From Natronomonas sp. (GTDB lineage Archaea > Halobacteriota > Halobacteria > Halobacteriales > Haloarculaceae): DNA of 64,000 nucleotides. The position numbers and the translations under genes are program-made. Each line of letters opens with the position of its first letter. The first letter of the stretch is position 1. The notes under the pieces are model-generated. The model did not search any database, was not told the origin of the DNA, and worked only from the letters and a program-made list of their open reading frames with translations. Where the stretch lies: contig NZ_JAQCNO010000040.1 in assembly GCF_028274965.1 (NCBI RefSeq), positions 1 through 64,000 of the forward strand, read 5' to 3'. This document shows, piece after piece, positions 19,593 to 28,097 of the stretch.

Positions 19593-19609
19593 GGGCGTCG
19601 GAGGATGAT

Positions 19610-20251
19610 ATGGGACTGTTAACAACCCTCAAATCGAGCGTTTCCCGGGCGACGTCGAGTCTGTTCGCGGGCGAAGAGACGAAACGGATCGGGATCTACG
19701 GCCCGCCCAACGCCGGCAAGACCACGCTGGCGAACCGTATCGCCCGCGATTGGACCGGCGACGCGGTCGGACCCGAGAGCCACGTGCCACACGAGACGCG
19801 CCGCGCTCGCAGAAAGGAAAACGTCGAGATCAAGCGCAACGGCAAGTCGGTCACCATCGACGTCGTCGACACGCCGGGTGTCACAACGAAGGTCGACTAC
19901 ACCGAGTTCCTCGAACACGACATCGAGAAGGAGGACGCCGTCCGCCGATCCCGCGAGGCGACCGAAGGCGTCGCCGAGGCGATGCACTGGCTCCGGGAGG
20001 ACGTCGACGGGGTGATCTACGTCCTTGACGCCGCCGAGGACCCGTTCACGCAGGTCAACACGATGCTCGTCGGCATCGTCGAGAGCCAGGACCTCCCGGT
20101 GCTCATCTTCGCCAACAAGATCGATCTCGAGGAGGCGAACGTCCAGCGCGTTGCGAACGCGTTCCCGCAACACGAGACGGTACCGCTTTCGGCGCTCGAA
20201 GGCGAAAACATGGACGAAGTGTACGACAAGATAGCGGAGTACTTCGGGTGA
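19610..20251 (+). CDS. oapA: Era-like GTP-binding protein OapA
   Basis: G1 GPPNAGKTT, DTPG, NKID motifs; first gene downstream of the origin. Confidence 0.85.
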   Translation: MGLLTTLKSSVSRATSSLFAGEETKRIGIYGPPNAGKTTLANRIARDWTGDAVGPESHVPHETRRARRKENVEIKRNGKSVTIDVVDTPGVTTKVDYTEFLEHDIEKEDAVRRSREATEGVAEAMHWLREDVDGVIYVLDAAEDPFTQVNTMLVGIVESQDLPVLIFANKIDLEEANVQRVANAFPQHETVPLSALEGENMDEVYDKIAEYFG

Positions 20252-20255
20252 CACG

Positions 20256-20741
20256 ATGCCTGAAATAACCGCCAACGACGACCCCGACGACCGCGCTCTC
20301 GACGACGCCGACCCGGGCCGCGAGGACCGCGACCCCGCTCCCGACGATCCCCCCGAAGACGGATCCGACGGCACCGACGACGGCGGGATCCAACTCGACA
20401 TGATAAGCGCCGAACGGATGGAGGGCATGCGGACGATGGAGAAGATCCGGCTCATCCTCGACGGCGTCCACGACGGCAACATCGTCATACTCGAGGAGGG
20501 TCTCGAACCCGACGAGGAGTCGAAGCTCATCGAGGTCACGATGTCGGAGATCAACCCCGACGGGTTCACCGGCATCGAGATCGAAACGTACCCGGGCGAA
20601 CAGAGCGGCGGCGGCGGGCTCCTCGGTCGCCTCATGGGCGGCAACGACGCGAACAAACTCACGGTGATCGGGCCGGCCAACCGGATCGAAACGCTGCACA
20701 AAGACGAGACGCTGATCAGTACGCTCGTGACGCGCACGTGA
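20256..20741 (+). CDS. oapB: DUF2073 family protein OapB
   Basis: Acidic N-terminus then IQLDMISAERMEGMRTMEKIRLILDGVHDGNIVILEEGL; position in oap operon. Confidence 0.82.
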   Translation: MPEITANDDPDDRALDDADPGREDRDPAPDDPPEDGSDGTDDGGIQLDMISAERMEGMRTMEKIRLILDGVHDGNIVILEEGLEPDEESKLIEVTMSEINPDGFTGIEIETYPGEQSGGGGLLGRLMGGNDANKLTVIGPANRIETLHKDETLISTLVTRT

Positions 20742-20762
20742 GACGACCGACATAGCTCCACC

Positions 20763-21761
20763 ATGCCACACCAGTGTACCGGCTGCGGCCGGACGTTCTC
20801 GGACGGATCGAAGGAGATGCTGTCTGGGTGTCCGGACTGCGGCGGCAACACGTTCCAGTTCCGGCCGGCCGATCCGTCGTCCGGCGGCCCCGGCGACGCA
20901 GAGAGCGCGGCCCAAACCGACGCGACCCAAACCGAGACGGGTGACCCTCCCGGCGGCTCCCCGAGCCGACCGGAGACGGACACCTCCTCGGTCGCCGAGA
21001 CCGTCGGGCGGGCGACGACGAAGGTGCGCGATCTCGTTTCGTCGGACCCGACCGGGACGGAACCGGATGCGGACACCGAATGGCCCGACGACTGGGGGAG
21101 CCAACCGACGTCCTCGAACCCCTCGGTTTCGAGTGGAAAACGCGACGCCGAACGGAACGCCGCCGATCGGGACGGCATAATCGACGCCGACGCCCGTCGG
21201 GAGACGCCCGAGGACTCCGAACCGAAGGAAAGCGCCGCCCAGGCGAGCGCCCGAACGGACGTGGTTTCGCCCGACGAACTCCGCTCCGACCCAGACACCC
21301 CCGACACCCCCGACCCAGACACCCCCGACACCCCCGACACCCCCGACCCAGACACCCCCGACACCTCCACTCCCGATACCTCCGAGTTCGATAGCCTTGA
21401 TCCCGTACCCGAGGAAGCCGAACGCCCCGACGGGGAGACTGAAACCAAGGGCGAACGGCCGGAGACCGAGACCGAGGCTGAACGGCCCGAAACGTCGGCA
21501 CAGAACGCCCGAGACGCCCCGGCCCCCGCCTCCGGCGAGATCGTCAGCGAACCGACCGACGAGGACCCCGACCTGGCGGAGCTCCGAGAGCAGCTGAACG
21601 ACCAGTTCGAATCGATCAAGATCATCGAACCGGGGCAATACGAACTCAACCTGATGGAGCTGTACGACCGCGAGGAGTACATCATCGCGCTACAGGAGAA
21701 CGGCCGTTACGTGATCCAGGTCCCCGAGCAGTGGATCGGCGACGATCCCGAGGGCCGCTGA
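20763..21761 (+). CDS. oapC: OapC zinc-ribbon protein
   Basis: N-terminal HQCTGCGRTF...LSGCPDCGGNTFQFRP zinc ribbon, long acidic linker, conserved C-terminus; position in oap operon. Confidence 0.82.
   Translation: MPHQCTGCGRTFSDGSKEMLSGCPDCGGNTFQFRPADPSSGGPGDAESAAQTDATQTETGDPPGGSPSRPETDTSSVAETVGRATTKVRDLVSSDPTGTEPDADTEWPDDWGSQPTSSNPSVSSGKRDAERNAADRDGIIDADARRETPEDSEPKESAAQASARTDVVSPDELRSDPDTPDTPDPDTPDTPDTPDPDTPDTSTPDTSEFDSLDPVPEEAERPDGETETKGERPETETEAERPETSAQNARDAPAPASGEIVSEPTDEDPDLAELREQLNDQFESIKIIEPGQYELNLMELYDREEYIIALQENGRYVIQVPEQWIGDDPEGR
21117..21143 (+). promoter_or_regulatory. ORB-core-like motif inside oapC
   Basis: aacccctcggtttcgagtggaaaacg shares gtttcgagtggaa with the origin ORBs. 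Confidence 0.45.
21291..21383. repeat. In-frame DTPD/DP minisatellite in oapC
   Basis: Iterated cccagacacccccgacaccc units encoding DPDTPDTPDPDTPDTPDTPDPDTPDT. Confidence 0.9.
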
Positions 21762-21789
21762 GTCCGCCGGTTCGATCCGCGGTCGTCGA

Positions 21790-21875
21790 ATCCTCCCGCG
21801 GTCATCACCTCGTCCTGCATCGCATCCTCCCGCGGTCATCACCTCGTTCTGCGTCGTATCCTCCCGCGGTCATCG
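21790..21875. repeat. 34-bp intergenic tandem repeat, ~2.5 copies
   Basis: atcctcccgcggtcatcacctcgtyctgcrtcg at 21790, 21824 and 21858 (partial). Confidence 0.88.
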
Positions 21876-22005
21876 TGTCGCACCTTCCGCGGTCGCCACG
21901 TCCCGTCCAGTCCCGCCAGGCGCCCTCGATACCCGTCTCAGCGTCCGACGGGCCTGTCGCGTTTCGAGCCCTGTCCCCGCCTCCCGGACCCCGTTTCGGG
22001 CCGCG

Positions 22006-23133
22006 TCACTCGTCTTCGAGGCGATCGAGGACCGCCTCGGCGTCGTAGGACAGAGACAGCGCGCGCGACCGACCCCGTCCGTCGACGTCGGTGTACTCGG
22101 CCTCGATCAGCCCGAGCTTTTCGAGTTTGTTGATTATCTCGGAGTACCGCGTGTACCCGAGGTCCGTCCGGTCGCTGAACGCGTCGTAGACGTCGCCGGC
22201 CTGTTCGCCGTCGTGGTCCGCGAGCACGCGAATCAGCGCTGCCTCCGAGTCCGACAGCCCGCGCAGATGCCGCGATAGGTGGACGTACTTCGCCTTCTGG
22301 TAGGCCGTATCGACGTCTTCGATGGCGACGTCCGCCGAGCCGCGCATCTCCGCGTTCAGCCCGGCCCGCCGGAGGAGATCGATCCCGACCCGGAGGTCGC
22401 CCCCGCTGTCGGCCGTGTGCTCCGCGATCCGATCCAGCACGCGCGGCCCCACGGCGCCCTCCCGGAAGCCGCGTTCGACGCGCTCTGTGAGGATGTCTGC
22501 GATCTCCCCCTCGCCGTACGCCCCGAAGTACACCTCCTCCGGGCGAAAGACCGACTGAACCCGGCCGTCCAGCGCCTCGATGACGTCCAACTCGAGGTCC
22601 GACGAGACGATGATGACGCCGATCTTCGCCCCCGAGTGGGCCTCGTGGGCGCGCAACAGCGAGTACAGCGTCTCCGACGCCTCCCCCTCGTAAAAGAGGT
22701 AGTTGACGTCGTCGAGCGCGACTGTGAGGACCTCGTCTTCCTCCACCAACCGGTCGGTGATCTGCCCGAACAGCTTCTTGAAGGAGATCCCCGACGTCGG
22801 CGGTTCGTACTCGAAGAGCCCCTCGAAGAGACGCGAGAACACGGCGTACCGCGTCGAGTCGACCTGACAGTTCACCCGGATCGCCTCGACGTCGTTGACC
22901 CCGGCGAGTTCGTCGAACAGCTTCTGTACGGCCGTCGTCTTCCCGGTTCCGGGCGGCCCCCTCGCCATCACGTTCAGCGGTCGCGAACCGCGAACGGCCG
23001 GCCGGAACGCGTACTTCAGCGTCTCCATTTGCTCGTCCCGGTGGAGAAACGCCTCGGGGAGATAATCGAGTTCGAGGACGTGCTCGTCGCGAAACACCGA
23101 CTCGTCCCACGAGAGCATGTCGTCGTCGGCCAT
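22006..23133 (-). CDS. Second Orc1/Cdc6 family AAA+ protein
   Basis: GPPGTGKTTAVQKLF Walker A, VALDDVNYL Walker B, C-terminal winged helix; 375 aa. Confidence 0.93.
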   Translation of the reverse strand: MADDDMLSWDESVFRDEHVLELDYLPEAFLHRDEQMETLKYAFRPAVRGSRPLNVMARGPPGTGKTTAVQKLFDELAGVNDVEAIRVNCQVDSTRYAVFSRLFEGLFEYEPPTSGISFKKLFGQITDRLVEEDEVLTVALDDVNYLFYEGEASETLYSLLRAHEAHSGAKIGVIIVSSDLELDVIEALDGRVQSVFRPEEVYFGAYGEGEIADILTERVERGFREGAVGPRVLDRIAEHTADSGGDLRVGIDLLRRAGLNAEMRGSADVAIEDVDTAYQKAKYVHLSRHLRGLSDSEAALIRVLADHDGEQAGDVYDAFSDRTDLGYTRYSEIINKLEKLGLIEAEYTDVDGRGRSRALSLSYDAEAVLDRLEDE

Positions 23134-23196
23134 TTCACTTTCACCACGCTGCCGCGGGTGTTAAGCCTTCGGGCGACCCCGGAGCAAAACCGGACG

Positions 23197-23241
23197 CGAC
23201 AGAACGGAACACGACAGAACGGAACACGACAGAACGAAATA
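23197..23241. repeat. 15-bp tandem repeat upstream of the NAC gene
   Basis: acgacagaacggaac repeated about three times in the 23.19-23.24 kb intergenic region. Confidence 0.8.
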
Positions 23242-23335
23242 AAACAAACCCAAACAGGACAGAACAGGACGGAACGGAACGGCCCAGAGAGGACGGACCA
23301 GCAGTCTTTTTGCCCCGTCGAACCCTCTGTAGGGT

Positions 23336-23740
23336 ATGTTCGGAGGAGGCGGCGGACTGAACCCGCGCAAAATGAAGCAGATGATGAACCAGATGGGGAT
23401 CGACCTCGAGGAGATCGACGCCGAGGAGGTCATCATTCGGACCCCCGAGGAGGAACTCGTGTTCCACGACGCCGACGTCCAGCGGATGGACGCCCAGGGT
23501 CAACAGACGTATCAGGTCGTCGGCGACCCCGACAGCCGCCCCCGCGGATCGGACGACGCCGTGACCGACTCCGGCTCCGACTCCGACTCCGCCGATGCGA
23601 GCGCCGTCGCCGGCGACACGGCGTTCTCCGAGGACGACGTTGCGATCGTCGCACAGCGGACCGGCGTCCCCGAGGAGACGGCCCGCGAGGCCTTAGAGGA
23701 GACCGGCGACCTCGCGGCCGCCGTCCAGAAACTCGAGTGA
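23336..23740 (+). CDS. nac: Nascent polypeptide-associated complex protein (alpha-NAC)
   Basis: [37 protein letters not shown] domain and C-terminal UBA-like segment. Confidence 0.95.
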   Translation: MFGGGGGLNPRKMKQMMNQMGIDLEEIDAEEVIIRTPEEELVFHDADVQRMDAQGQQTYQVVGDPDSRPRGSDDAVTDSGSDSDSADASAVAGDTAFSEDDVAIVAQRTGVPEETAREALEETGDLAAAVQKLE

Positions 23741-24528
23741 CGCGGACGGATCGCCGTCTGCTCGTCGTCCGCGGGACCCGCGAGTTCCTGCTCGCCCCGG
23801 GCGACACCCAGGAAACCGATCTCGGCGTCCTCGAACTCCCCGCAGACGTCCGACCGGGAACGGTCGTCGAGACCCACCTCGGCGAGCCGTTCGAGGTCAG
23901 ACGGCTCCGCGGGCCCGACCTCTTCGATCACCTCGAACGCACCGGTACGCCGATGATGCCGCGCGACATCGGCCTCGTCGTCGGCCACACCGGCGTCGCC
24001 GCGGGCGATCGGGTCCTTGACGCCGGAACGGGGACCGGCGTGCTCGCGGCCTATCTCGGCCGCCTCGGCGTCGACGTGGTGACCTACGAGATCGACGCCG
24101 AGTTCGCCGCGGTCGCCCGCGAGAACATGTCGACCGCCGGCGTGGCCGAGGCCGTCGAGGTTCGGACCGGCGATCTGACCGAATCGATCGACGACCTCTC
24201 CGACGGGATCGACGGAATCGACGGAATCGACGGTCTCGGGGCGGGCTTCGATCTCCTCACGCTCGATACGGCCGATGCGCCGACGATCGTCTCTCGCGCG
24301 ACGGAGCTGCTGGCACCCGGCGGCTTCGTCGCCGTCTACTCGCCGTTCGTCGAGGCCGCCCGCGAGGCCGTTGAGGCCGCCCGCGAGGCGGGGCTCTCGG
24401 ACGTCGAGACCCTCGAGACGATCCAACGCGAGATGGACTTCGACGAGCGCGGCTCCAGGCCCTCGACCGCCGGCGTCGGCCACACCGGCTACCTCGTTTT
24501 CGCGCGGTTCCGCCCCCGTCTCGGGTAG
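23737..24528 (+). CDS. tRNA (adenine-N1)-methyltransferase-type SAM methyltransferase (TrmI-like)
   Basis: [39 protein letters not shown] start with 4-bp overlap to the NAC stop. Confidence 0.8.
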   Translation: MTRTDRRLLVVRGTREFLLAPGDTQETDLGVLELPADVRPGTVVETHLGEPFEVRRLRGPDLFDHLERTGTPMMPRDIGLVVGHTGVAAGDRVLDAGTGTGVLAAYLGRLGVDVVTYEIDAEFAAVARENMSTAGVAEAVEVRTGDLTESIDDLSDGIDGIDGIDGLGAGFDLLTLDTADAPTIVSRATELLAPGGFVAVYSPFVEAAREAVEAAREAGLSDVETLETIQREMDFDERGSRPSTAGVGHTGYLVFARFRPRLG

Positions 24529-24606
24529 CCGCCTCATCCGGTTCCGCTATGAGACGCGCCCCGTTCGGGCCGCGAACAGCCGTCTACCGCCTCTGTCGCC
24601 GAACCG

Positions 24607-25332
24607 CTACGTGACCGTCCGGATGAGAGCCGAGAGCTCCTCGCCGCCGCCCTCCGGGTCGGCCCACCCGTCGATCGCCCCCGACGGTCCGGCGCAGCCG
24701 GCGACGAAGAACCCGTCGTCGTACCAAAGCGCCAACCGCCCGACGATGCCGACCTCGGTTTCGGCGCCGGCTCCCGAATTTTTGCTTCCGCCCTGATCCT
24801 CGTCCCCGCTTCCGTTCCCGTTCCGAGTCCCATCCCTGCTTCCGTTCCCGTTCCCGTTTCCGTCCCCTTCGCCGTCCCTGCTTCCGTTTCCGCCCTCGTC
24901 TCCATTCCCGCTTCCGTTCGTCTCCGCGGTGATCGTTCCTCTGTACGGCGTCAGCCGCGCGTGGCGGTCCCCGGCTAACTCCACCCGTTCGGTCTCGCCC
25001 GTCCCGATCCGCTCGATCCCCCGGTCGTGGAGCTCCTCCGCGAAGGACTGCTTGGCCTCTCTGAGAACCTGCGGGCGGACGGCCGCTTTCGCTCCGAACG
25101 CGAGCGACGGGGTTATACCGAGCCGCGACACGAACAGAAACCGCCAGATCCGGTCCGGTCCGCCGGCCTCGACGACCGCCCGCCGGAGCTCGGCGTCCTC
25201 GTAGACGAGCGTTCGGCTCTCGACGGTGACGCCGAGACCCTCGAAGACGGTCTCCGAGCGGTCCGCCGAGCGGGTCCAACCCTGCGCTTCGAGTTCCGCC
25301 TCGGGGACCTCCGGGGGTGCTGGCGGGGCCAT
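24607..25332 (-). CDS. Conserved haloarchaeal hypothetical protein with a Gly/Asn/Ser/Asp-rich insert
   Basis: 241-aa ORF; low-complexity NGSGNGDEGGNGSRDGEGDGNGNGNGSRDG flanked by structured segments. Confidence 0.65.
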   Translation of the reverse strand: MAPPAPPEVPEAELEAQGWTRSADRSETVFEGLGVTVESRTLVYEDAELRRAVVEAGGPDRIWRFLFVSRLGITPSLAFGAKAAVRPQVLREAKQSFAEELHDRGIERIGTGETERVELAGDRHARLTPYRGTITAETNGSGNGDEGGNGSRDGEGDGNGNGNGSRDGTRNGNGSGDEDQGGSKNSGAGAETEVGIVGRLALWYDDGFFVAGCAGPSGAIDGWADPEGGGEELSALIRTVT

Positions 25333-25437
25333 ACGGTGTCTCCGGACGAGACCCACTTAACCGACGGGGTGGTCGCGCGGACGGCGTCGCGGCTTCCGAC
25401 CCTCGACCGTCCGCACGCCGTGGTCCGCTCGCCGGTG

Positions 25438-26139
25438 TCACATCGCCGTCGGATCGACCCGGCTTCCGACCCAAAGCAGCGTCCCCAAGAGCGACACGAC
25501 CGCGAGCGGAACCATCCACTGCATCGCGGCGATAACCCCGGCGGAGGCCTGTACCCCGATGACGACGAGCAGTTGCGGCCCGCAGCACGCGAACCCCGAA
25601 ACGAGCCCCGGAAGGCCGGCGCTCGCGCCGGCCCCGGCGCCAAGCCGGCAGGCCGCTGGCCCGCGCCAGGAGACGACGGAGACCGCAAGCGTCACCCCGA
25701 CGAGAGCCGCCAGCCCGACCCCGAGCAGGAGGTTCACCGGCCCGAAGAGGTAGACGACCGGTCCGGCCTCTATCACGGCGACCGTCTCGTAGGCGAACGC
25801 CGACCGCTGCTCGAGGGCCGTCCCGAGCGGGTCGTCGACGACGAACACCTCGACGCCGCCGGTCCCCGACAGCGCCAGGTGCCGGATCGCCCACAGGTAC
25901 GTGAGCAGGTACGCCGCCGTCACGAGGACGAAGACCCCCTTTCCGTCCCGCCGACCGAGCGCCCCGCGGACGGCGATCCCCGTCCTCGAAACAACCCCGC
26001 CGAACCGCCCGATCCACCGCCGCCAACGCGACCGCCGTTCCGTCGCTCCGACGGCGCGGCCGGCCTCCCCTCGGATCCCGCCTTTCGTCGGCTCCCGATC
26101 CGGTCCCGCGGGGCTCTCCTCGCCGTCGCCGGGGCTCAT
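25438..26139 (-). CDS. Multi-TM membrane protein with a MerT-like ACCGP motif
   Basis: Several TM segments and GLVSGFACCGPQLLVVIGVQASAGVIAAMQWMVPLAV; 4-bp overlap with upstream DUF3179 gene. Confidence 0.7.
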   Translation of the reverse strand: MSPGDGEESPAGPDREPTKGGIRGEAGRAVGATERRSRWRRWIGRFGGVVSRTGIAVRGALGRRDGKGVFVLVTAAYLLTYLWAIRHLALSGTGGVEVFVVDDPLGTALEQRSAFAYETVAVIEAGPVVYLFGPVNLLLGVGLAALVGVTLAVSVVSWRGPAACRLGAGAGASAGLPGLVSGFACCGPQLLVVIGVQASAGVIAAMQWMVPLAVVSLLGTLLWVGSRVDPTAM

Positions 26140-27362
26140 AGCCCGACCCGCTCGCTGTCCGGGTAGAACCCGTTCCAGGCGAACCACATCGCGTCGAAGG
26201 CGACGATCCGTTCCAGCGGTAGCTCCCCGGCTGCCGCGATGTCGCCGTCGACCGAGTACCCCTCCGCCGTCGGCGTCACGTCGACCCCGCCGGGGTCGGC
26301 GTACACGTACCCCGTCGCCAGCCCCTCGTCGGCGACCGCAACGACCGATTGTGACCCGACGGAGCCCGTCAGAACCGACTCCTCGAGCAGCGTTCGCTTG
26401 TCGAAGGCGATCGCCCCCTCGCTCGTCCGCGCGCCGATGACAACGCGCTTTCCGTCCAGTTCCGGGTCGGCCAGCAGCGGAAAGCTCGGCGACCTCGGTT
26501 CGCCGACCGCGTAGTGCCCCGACACGGGGGTGTACGAGCCGTACGGATCCCTGTTGTAATCCCGCGCCGACCCCGTCTTCTCGGTCATGACGAGCGTATC
26601 GGGGTGTCTGTCGCTCCAGCGTTCCCACGTCGTCCACACGAGACGGAACTCCCGAAGCGACCGTCCGACGAGTTCCTCGCCGCCCCCGCGGTCGCCCCTG
26701 TTTCGCGCCTCGGTCGCCGTCGCCGCCACCTGCGGCCACCGGACGTCGAACGTCCGATCCCACATGATCAGATTCGAGTTGACGAGCCGCCCGGAGACGC
26801 CGAACCCGGTCCCGCCGCGGTAAAACCCCTGGGCGGTGCCGGTCAGCGGACAGTACGTCACCGCGACCGGCTCCCCGCCGACGACGTCGTTCGCGATCTC
26901 GTGGCTGACGAGGATCCGCTGGGGGTACGCCCGGACGTCCCCGTCGATCGAGACCCCGAACACCCGCTCGCAGGCCGGCATCGAGACCGCCGCCGCCGGC
27001 GCGAACCGCGGCTCGTCGACCGACGGGATGCCGTCGTGACCGACCCCCCCGCTCTGGTCGCCGTCGACGAACGCCGTCCGCTCGTGGCCGAGGTGTAACG
27101 TCTCGTCCCGAAGCGGTATTTCGCCGTCGTCGTACGACGTACTCGGCGTCCCCTGTGCCGTCTCGATCTCCGCGGGCCGACGCCCGCCGGATAGCTCCAC
27201 CGTCCCGTCGGTGTCCGCGCAGGCGACACCGAGGTCCGCCTGTACCGACCCGGCGGGTTCGGCGCTCCCGCCGGAGCCGCCGAACCGATCGAGACACCCC
27301 GCGGCACCCACCGCTCCGGACCCCGCGAGCGCCGCGAGCAGCCGCCGCCGGGAGTGATTCAT
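26136..27362 (-). CDS. DUF3179 domain-containing predicted Tat lipoprotein
   Basis: N-terminal NHSRRRLLAALAGSGAVGAAGC (twin-arginine and lipobox), VAVTYCPLTGTAQGFYR. Confidence 0.85.
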   Translation of the reverse strand: MNHSRRRLLAALAGSGAVGAAGCLDRFGGSGGSAEPAGSVQADLGVACADTDGTVELSGGRRPAEIETAQGTPSTSYDDGEIPLRDETLHLGHERTAFVDGDQSGGVGHDGIPSVDEPRFAPAAAVSMPACERVFGVSIDGDVRAYPQRILVSHEIANDVVGGEPVAVTYCPLTGTAQGFYRGGTGFGVSGRLVNSNLIMWDRTFDVRWPQVAATATEARNRGDRGGGEELVGRSLREFRLVWTTWERWSDRHPDTLVMTEKTGSARDYNRDPYGSYTPVSGHYAVGEPRSPSFPLLADPELDGKRVVIGARTSEGAIAFDKRTLLEESVLTGSVGSQSVVAVADEGLATGYVYADPGGVDVTPTAEGYSVDGDIAAAGELPLERIVAFDAMWFAWNGFYPDSERVGL

Positions 27363-27602
27363 CACTACGTACACACGTCGGCCCCCGGCATAAACGCCGA
27401 GCGACTGTGTGACCGCGCCGCACAGCGGCGACGACGCCTCAGGGGCGCGGAACGAACGACACGCGCGTTCTCGGAGCGCCTCACGCGGGATAGGAGAGCG
27501 TCAAAGACGAGGAGAGGCGAGCGTCAGAGGCCAAAATAGCCCGACGTTAGAGCACGACAGGCGACGACGCGCACCCCCGCTACACCCGCCGTTCGGACCG
27601 CG

Positions 27603-27929
27603 TCAGTGGTCGTCCTCGCGCCACTTGTGCTCGCAGTCGGTGCAGGTGAAAAAGCGGGTCTCCGACTCGTCGGCCGCCCGGATCTGCTTCATCTCGTAGC
27701 GCGCCCGGTCGTTTCCGCACTCGGGGCACCGCACCGTCGTCGTCGGGCCGATCTCGGCGTCGTCGACCTCCGACATGTCGACGGGGCCGCTGTCGGTGTC
27801 CTGACCCTCAGTCGTGACCATGCTCCCCTCGTTGTCCGCGTCGCGCTCCTTGGTGAACTCACAGGAGCCACAGACCCACAGCCCGCCGTCGCTGTGCATC
27901 ATCGAACCGCACTCGTCGCAGAATTCCAT
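27603..27929 (-). CDS. tfs: Transcription factor S
   Basis: MEFCDECGSMM zinc ribbon and C-terminal RCPECGNDRARYEMKQIRAADESETRFFTCTDCEHKWRE. Confidence 0.96.
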   Translation of the reverse strand: MEFCDECGSMMHSDGGLWVCGSCEFTKERDADNEGSMVTTEGQDTDSGPVDMSEVDDAEIGPTTTVRCPECGNDRARYEMKQIRAADESETRFFTCTDCEHKWREDDH

Positions 27930-28097
27930 ACCGTACCGTCCGGCACGCGACGTATTTAACTACCGGGATCCTCCCCCCGGCCGACGTCGCAGACCCCTCG
28001 CGGCGTTCGCTCCGGGCGTTCGAGCCCTCGCCCCCGCGCTCGGGCTCGGAGAACGCCTTCGGAAACGTGATACCGCGCCGCCTCGTCGCTCCGGTAG

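Larger units (their letters stand above)
18420..19609. other. oriC1: Chromosomal replication origin region (oriC1-type)
   Basis: Inverted pair of perfect ORBs around an AT-rich tract between orc1 and an oap-like operon. Confidence 0.93.

Noticed and set aside
18715-19608. Several 100-190-aa ORFs across the origin region
   Set aside because: They cross ORBs and the AT-rich tract and lack halophile-like acidic composition; noncoding origin DNA is more likely
19619-21685. 688-aa and 511-aa minus-strand ORFs over the oap operon
   Set aside because: Shadow ORFs antisense to oapA/B/C with Ser-rich or Val/Gly-rich repetitive composition
23141-23503. 120-aa and 91-aa minus-strand ORFs with VFRSVVFRSV repeats
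   Set aside because: Created by translation of the 15-bp noncoding tandem repeat upstream of the NAC gene
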